The notes below the pieces were generated by a model that ran no database searches, had not been told where the DNA came from, and worked only from the letters and a program-made list of their open reading frames with translations. From Apostichopus japonicus (Eukaryota > Echinodermata > Holothuroidea > Aspidochirotida > Stichopodidae), in NCBI RefSeq assembly GCF_037975245.1, contig NC_092564.1, positions 17,843,984-17,907,983 on the forward strand: 64,000 nucleotides of DNA, given 5' to 3'. Shown here in pieces: positions 51,280-64,000 of this stretch (within the stretch, counting starts at the first letter, position 1; every line of letters begins with the position of its first letter). A program made the translations under genes and the position numbers.

Positions 51280-51850
51280 GCACTAACTCTATCTTTTTTC
51301 GGTGGGTATGATCCATTATCCATTTGATGACAACCCCAGATGAGCTGTTTATAGCCAGCTGAAACTCAGTAGCTAGGGGGAAGTCCCAGGGCCTAGTGAC
51401 CCCAAAATATTTGTCTGCCAATTACAAGTGGGCCTCTGTAATGAGATATGTAACTTGAGCATATTATGGGGCAAATGGTTCAGTCTTGGGACTTTGCACA
51501 TTCATCCGAGGAGCATTAGACCACTCCTATGGGAGTAAAATCACCTTTGCAACCTCAAACAGAACATTTCGAGATTAATTATTAGCACAACTGTCCACTA
51601 ATATCTAATTATAGACCTAATTCATAGTCTAAATATGCCTCAGAATGTACCATTTGACATCTAAACTCTTGTGCGAGGACCCTAAGTACCCCTATAAGGG
51701 ACCCCAGAGCCACAGCCATAAGTTTATAAGATCCTCCATTCGCATCTGGCCCTTCCGAAGTAGATAAAGTTTCATGCATATGGCCAAATTTACAATTTAG
51801 GCCCCACCTTTAAAATCCTGTGCAGGCCACTGCCCTGTTTGGTAAACTGT
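51280..51850. repeat. Probable old dispersed repeat
   Basis: The style of this segment (GATGACAACCCCAGATGAGC, CCTTTGCAACCTCAAA, TTAGCACAACTGTCCACTAA, GCCTCAGAATGTACCATTTG) resembles non-coding parts of dispersed transposons common in marine invertebrates. This is recognition by resemblance only; no second copy is present in the window. Confidence 0.35.
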
Positions 51851-54127
51851 CAGATAAAATATTCTATTTTCAGATAATATATTATGTGAGATAATATATT
51901 CTATTTTCACTTATCTTATAACTCTTTAAACTTTTAAGTATAGCAAACACAGCAGTAGGAGGAGCATTGTTAACGCTAAATTCTGTGAAATTATCATCAA
52001 CGCATTATTTTCATCGTTTTATATTTTTGCTTCAGAATTTGGAGGAGATCGATCCTGATAGAATAATATTATTTGGTCAAAGGACCGTTGCTGGGAGCAT
52101 TGGATTTCATATTGTCTCTCCTTACAGTACAAAAAGAAATAAACACTCCTAGCAATCCTATTTTGTAAAACTACAATAATGGTATTTTAATAGAATGTGT
52201 ATATTAAGGTATTAATGTACTGTATTACGCGACTGCCTCAATAGCAATAGCACCGGCTGGTTCACTAGAACTCACTGGTAGCCAGCAATTTTCAGAGCTC
52301 TTAATTATAATTCCCTGATTTCAGAATGCAACATTCTCTGTTTCCTTAAATTTGTAGAAAATTTTACCAAACTAATGTTCAAAATAAATTATCTCACTGA
52401 TAAATGTAATCCGTGAGAAAAAGGCAAATTTAGTGAATCATTGATGATTTAATTCAGTTCTGACAAAAGGTTATCAGTCACTGAGACAATCAAGGAACTT
52501 TGTTTACTGATAAAACATTATAGTTATTAAAGTTAATTGCAAGACCAAAGTTAATAAGGACTCAAATAGCAGTGTAATATCATGATCTTCTCAAATGAAA
52601 TTATAGCAGGGTTAAATTAGTCAGCTGTGTATAGTAATATTTCAACATTCTTTCAACTTGTAGCAAAAAAGCTGTGACCTTTCAACAGCTGCGTTTGATG
52701 TTGCGGAAGCTACCTGCAGGAGCAGAGGTAGGATTTACAGAGACCGAGATGAAATGTGACTCCAATAGATTAATAGCATTACCGATGAAGTCAGTATCAT
52801 GACTGGGAGAAAGGTATTACAATGTTTTTGAAAAGCGGAAAACGGCAGAAACTTTATAAAATGGTGGCATACGTAGTAGGTGGGGTACACTGCCCAAAAT
52901 TTTGATCGCGGCATAAAATGGCACCATAATTATGCGAGTTGACAAGCCGCCATTAATTTAAATATCACGTAACTGTGGTGGGGGCGTCTACAACGCATAT
53001 TTCGTTTGACGAGGTAAAAGACATGCTCGTTATCTTTGTTTCAACATCACCACTGTTCTACAGTGGTTCATTGAAATTTGATCATATGGGAAAATATGCT
53101 TTTAGTTGTTTCATAAAAACTGTGGCAAATGTCACAACAATAAAGAGTGAATCAATTTAACATGTTAACGAAATGTTGGAAACCTAAATGTTAAAATCAT
53201 TAACAGAATTTCTCAGGGAACCAAAGATTAGTTCTTAAACACAAGGTGAGAAGCAAATTTTTACACAAGTAGAAAAAAAATTGGACATGTATAAAATGAA
53301 TAATGCAAATAGAGGAACCAAAAAGAAAATAAAGATTTAACTTTATCACAGGTGAATAATTATCACAGGTGAATAATAAACAGAGTACTGGAGACAGCAC
53401 TGAAACTTTGCGCTCACAGCGTTTTCTTCTGCCCGGCGTTAATGAGGCACACGTCCAACCCTTGTGGTCAGCAGGGAGACAAAACAATGTACTTAACTAT
53501 GACGGTCAGCTGCCAGAGTAGGAGATAACAGATTGATGTCACCCAGCTTGGCTAACTTTTGCCCCAGATTTTCTAGGGGGGGGGGGCCAAAATTTGTATG
53601 TTGAACAGCAGAGTGTAGGGTAAACTTACAGAGCTAGTACATGAATCATGTTTTAAACAATGGAAAAATATTTTCTACCACACAATAACATAAAGCAAAA
53701 ATATATTTTCTTTTGAAAGGCAAAGCAGTTTGTGCCCTGAAAAAAAAGGAGAATTAATGCTATCTGTTGGAACAGTTAAAACCAAGTAACTCCGGAAAAT
53801 TAAATAAAAGACGTAGAAGAAGAAGAAGGTACTTAAAGTCAACCAACTGGTAACCATAATTTATATAACATTGGAAATTAGTTCCAGTTGGATGTGAAAA
53901 ATTGTGTTTCTCCTGCAAATGTTTGACTTTAATTAAAAAAAAATCACAAAGGCAGGATACACTTCAATAATCCTGTTAGAAATCAAATAAACAAACAGAG
54001 AAAGTAATAATAATAATAATGATCATGTTAAATGTAACATTGAGAACTTGACAACAATAAAACAGGTAAATCAAAGAACCTTTTTCCTATCTTTGTTTTT
54101 CTTTCTTCATGAGGCATCGCCGTTTAT

Positions 54128-62574
<8,447 letters not shown>

Positions 62575-63785
62575 CTACGGTAAAACAGGTAAAAATGAAA
62601 AGAATAAATTGCAATGTTGAAATTCTATCTATCGCTGTTCTTTCTTTTTTCTTTCCCTGCTTTTTCTTGTTTTTTTGTAGGAGAGTATTTTATCACAGAT
62701 AGTCTAGTCTAGCTGCCTTAGAATCATGTGCTAACTTCAACCTTCAATGTAGGCCTTACATTATTTTTAATCTCAGAACTGTTGATCATTGCTGTACATG
62801 TATACATTTTCATATTCTATTCATCAAATTAAATACTCAATGACCTTTACACTGACTCAAAATACTGCAAGTGAAACTACTTTGCTATTACTGAGCTAAC
62901 ACAAAGACACTTATATGCTCAGAAATTGATAATTAACTATTATATAATTACAGACACAATCATGCATACATACATGTATGTATTTAACGCAAATTCCTAC
63001 CATAGCTAATTGATGTATGTATATATACATATATATATGCACTGGATGTAGGCAGCACTTAATTGTGATCCTTGAATATGATGGATTGACTTCAAATATC
63101 AAGGATGCTATAAAGTTTAATCAAACTTCAAGGGTTCTGGATTTACATTGACTTGCAGCGATTACAGAAGCATATTTTAAATTAAAATACCCTCAAAAGT
63201 TGGAGTGCCAATTGATTATGTTTGACAAGTGAACCAGGAGATTAAAAAGTCCAAGGATAGAAGGCACAGTACTTTACCAGACTACTGTAGTGTTAACATA
63301 CATATGTATGTATATACGGCAATTAATTGCAACAAAGAAATATCAACCAGCATGATATATGTCGTAAAGATCAATGTTTTGGTCTTCATGGATACAGTAT
63401 AATCTTGTATCTGAACTACGTACATGAAGATGTCAGAGTAGCATCTTTCAGCAGTGACTGATGTTTAAGTGGGAGAGTTAACAAACATGCGCATAAATTA
63501 TGAAGTAGGTACTGTACTTGAAGGATGTTAGTCACTTACAGTACTGAAAAGCATCATAGCATTGGGGGTGATGTAGATATCTATATCATCAATACAATAT
63601 AGATTGTACTTCTCCCACATGGAAAAGAATTAACGTGTTTCTACATGTGTGTATAATGATTGGATCAAACATTTTGTCATAATCCGCATCGGTGATTTCT
63701 GCATTTTGTTATATATTGCTTGAGTTTCTCTTGCTCCCCAGACCTTAATGACTGACATGCTGACCCGAGTTATTATGTCACTTTT
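62575..63785. other. Upstream intron or 5' region of uridine phosphorylase; nothing coding seen
   Basis: I looked on the minus strand for the N-terminal exon encoding the conserved stretch before FVIIGG and did not find it. Short ATAC/ATGT-type runs occur at about 62,964-62,978 and 63,014-63,037. Confidence 0.4.
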
Positions 63786-64000
63786 CAGGGGCGTATCCAG
63801 GATTTTCTAACCCGGGGGGCGCGAATTACTATCTAAGCGGAGCGCCACCATCGGTTGGCGCGCAGCGTACAAGAAAATTTCTGGTTTTGATACACCCCCA
63901 GATCACCGGAAATGGGACATCTCGGGCTTTAAAATGACCAACCAGATCTACACTTTTGCCCGAGAATCAAGTATTTCCCAATAGTTTTGTTTTCATCCCC
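63786..64000 (+). mobile_element. GC-rich dispersed repeat with hAT-like terminus, cut by window edge
   Basis: Base composition changes sharply at CAGGGGCGTATCCAGGATTT, which resembles terminal inverted repeats of non-autonomous hAT-type elements (CAGGGGCG...CCAGGATT). The following CCCGGGGGGCGCGAATTACT and GGAGCGCCACC are typical of GC-rich repeats of this kind. The other end is outside the window, so type and target duplication cannot be checked. Confidence 0.5.

Larger units (their letters stand above)
42463..54127. other. Gene-poor, repeat-rich intergenic region
   Basis: Roughly 11.7 kb of AT-rich DNA between the convergent MOCOS and uridine phosphorylase genes, with no coding region I can support. 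It contains the repeats listed separately (48.76, 49.57, 49.63-50.02 and 51.28 kb), a repeat-like segment at 47,380-47,490, a TTA-type run near 44,150, poly-T tracts near 46,830-46,875 and a G-run near 53,576-53,587. Short open frames here show no family resemblance. Confidence 0.5.

Noticed and set aside
51967..52152. 61-codon open frame preceded by a TTTTGCTTCAG acceptor-like site
   Set aside because: It looks slightly exon-like but no family was recognised and no neighbouring exons fit.
53200..53487. 95-codon minus-strand open frame
   Set aside because: No recognised domain, no supporting splice structure and a hydrophobic low-complexity tail.

Overview
This is a eukaryotic window: spliced genes with canonical GT/AG introns, long AT-rich introns, microsatellites and dispersed repeats. 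Gene content, a tRNA-derived SINE family, a tnp2-like transposon with a DUF4806 partner and many TAGGCC-type words suggest a marine invertebrate deuterostome. An echinoderm is my best guess, but that is inference and the species cannot be named from the sequence.

Region 1 (1 to about 16,053) looks like most of one very large CACTA/EnSpm-like DNA transposon whose left end lies outside the window. It has a 102-bp tandem array on the left (1-1640). An intact single-exon 689-codon tnp2-like transposase follows (5209-7278). Next, in the same direction, is a six-exon gene for a 340-residue DUF4806 protein (7422-12064). A 115-bp tandem array closes the right side (about 14,560-15,960). The two arrays are different sequences but share a CGTTGG-N-TCGACGT-type word in opposite orientation. 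The right side ends in ACTGGGTAGTG, a CACTA-type terminus, directly against an 18-bp minisatellite (16,049-16,640).

Region 2 (16.6-22.7 kb) has a degenerate TC-rich array of about 110-bp monomers (17.16-18.26 kb) and otherwise no gene I can support beyond one weak candidate exon near 19.1-19.3 kb.

Region 3 (22.7-42.5 kb) holds two mitochondrial/cofactor genes head to head. MTFMT (mitochondrial methionyl-tRNA formyltransferase) runs on the minus strand; six exons encoding the N-terminal catalytic part are visible and the C-terminal exons are not found. MOCOS (molybdenum cofactor sulfurase) runs on the plus strand with thirteen exons that join in phase into a complete 782-residue protein. MTFMT formylates initiator Met-tRNA for mitochondrial translation. 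MOCOS adds the terminal sulfur to the molybdenum cofactor of xanthine dehydrogenase and aldehyde oxidase.

Region 4 (42.5-54.1 kb) is gene-poor and repeat-rich. Region 5 (54.1-62.6 kb and beyond the right edge) carries a uridine phosphorylase gene on the minus strand, convergent with MOCOS; its last five coding exons are here and the N-terminal exon(s) lie beyond the window or were missed. The right edge (63,786 on) enters a GC-rich dispersed repeat with a hAT-like CAGGGG start.

MOCOS and uridine phosphorylase both touch purine/pyrimidine catabolism, but nothing shows they are co-regulated. The most unusual material is the giant two-gene transposon with inverted, mutually distinct subterminal satellite arrays, each with higher-order repeat structure.
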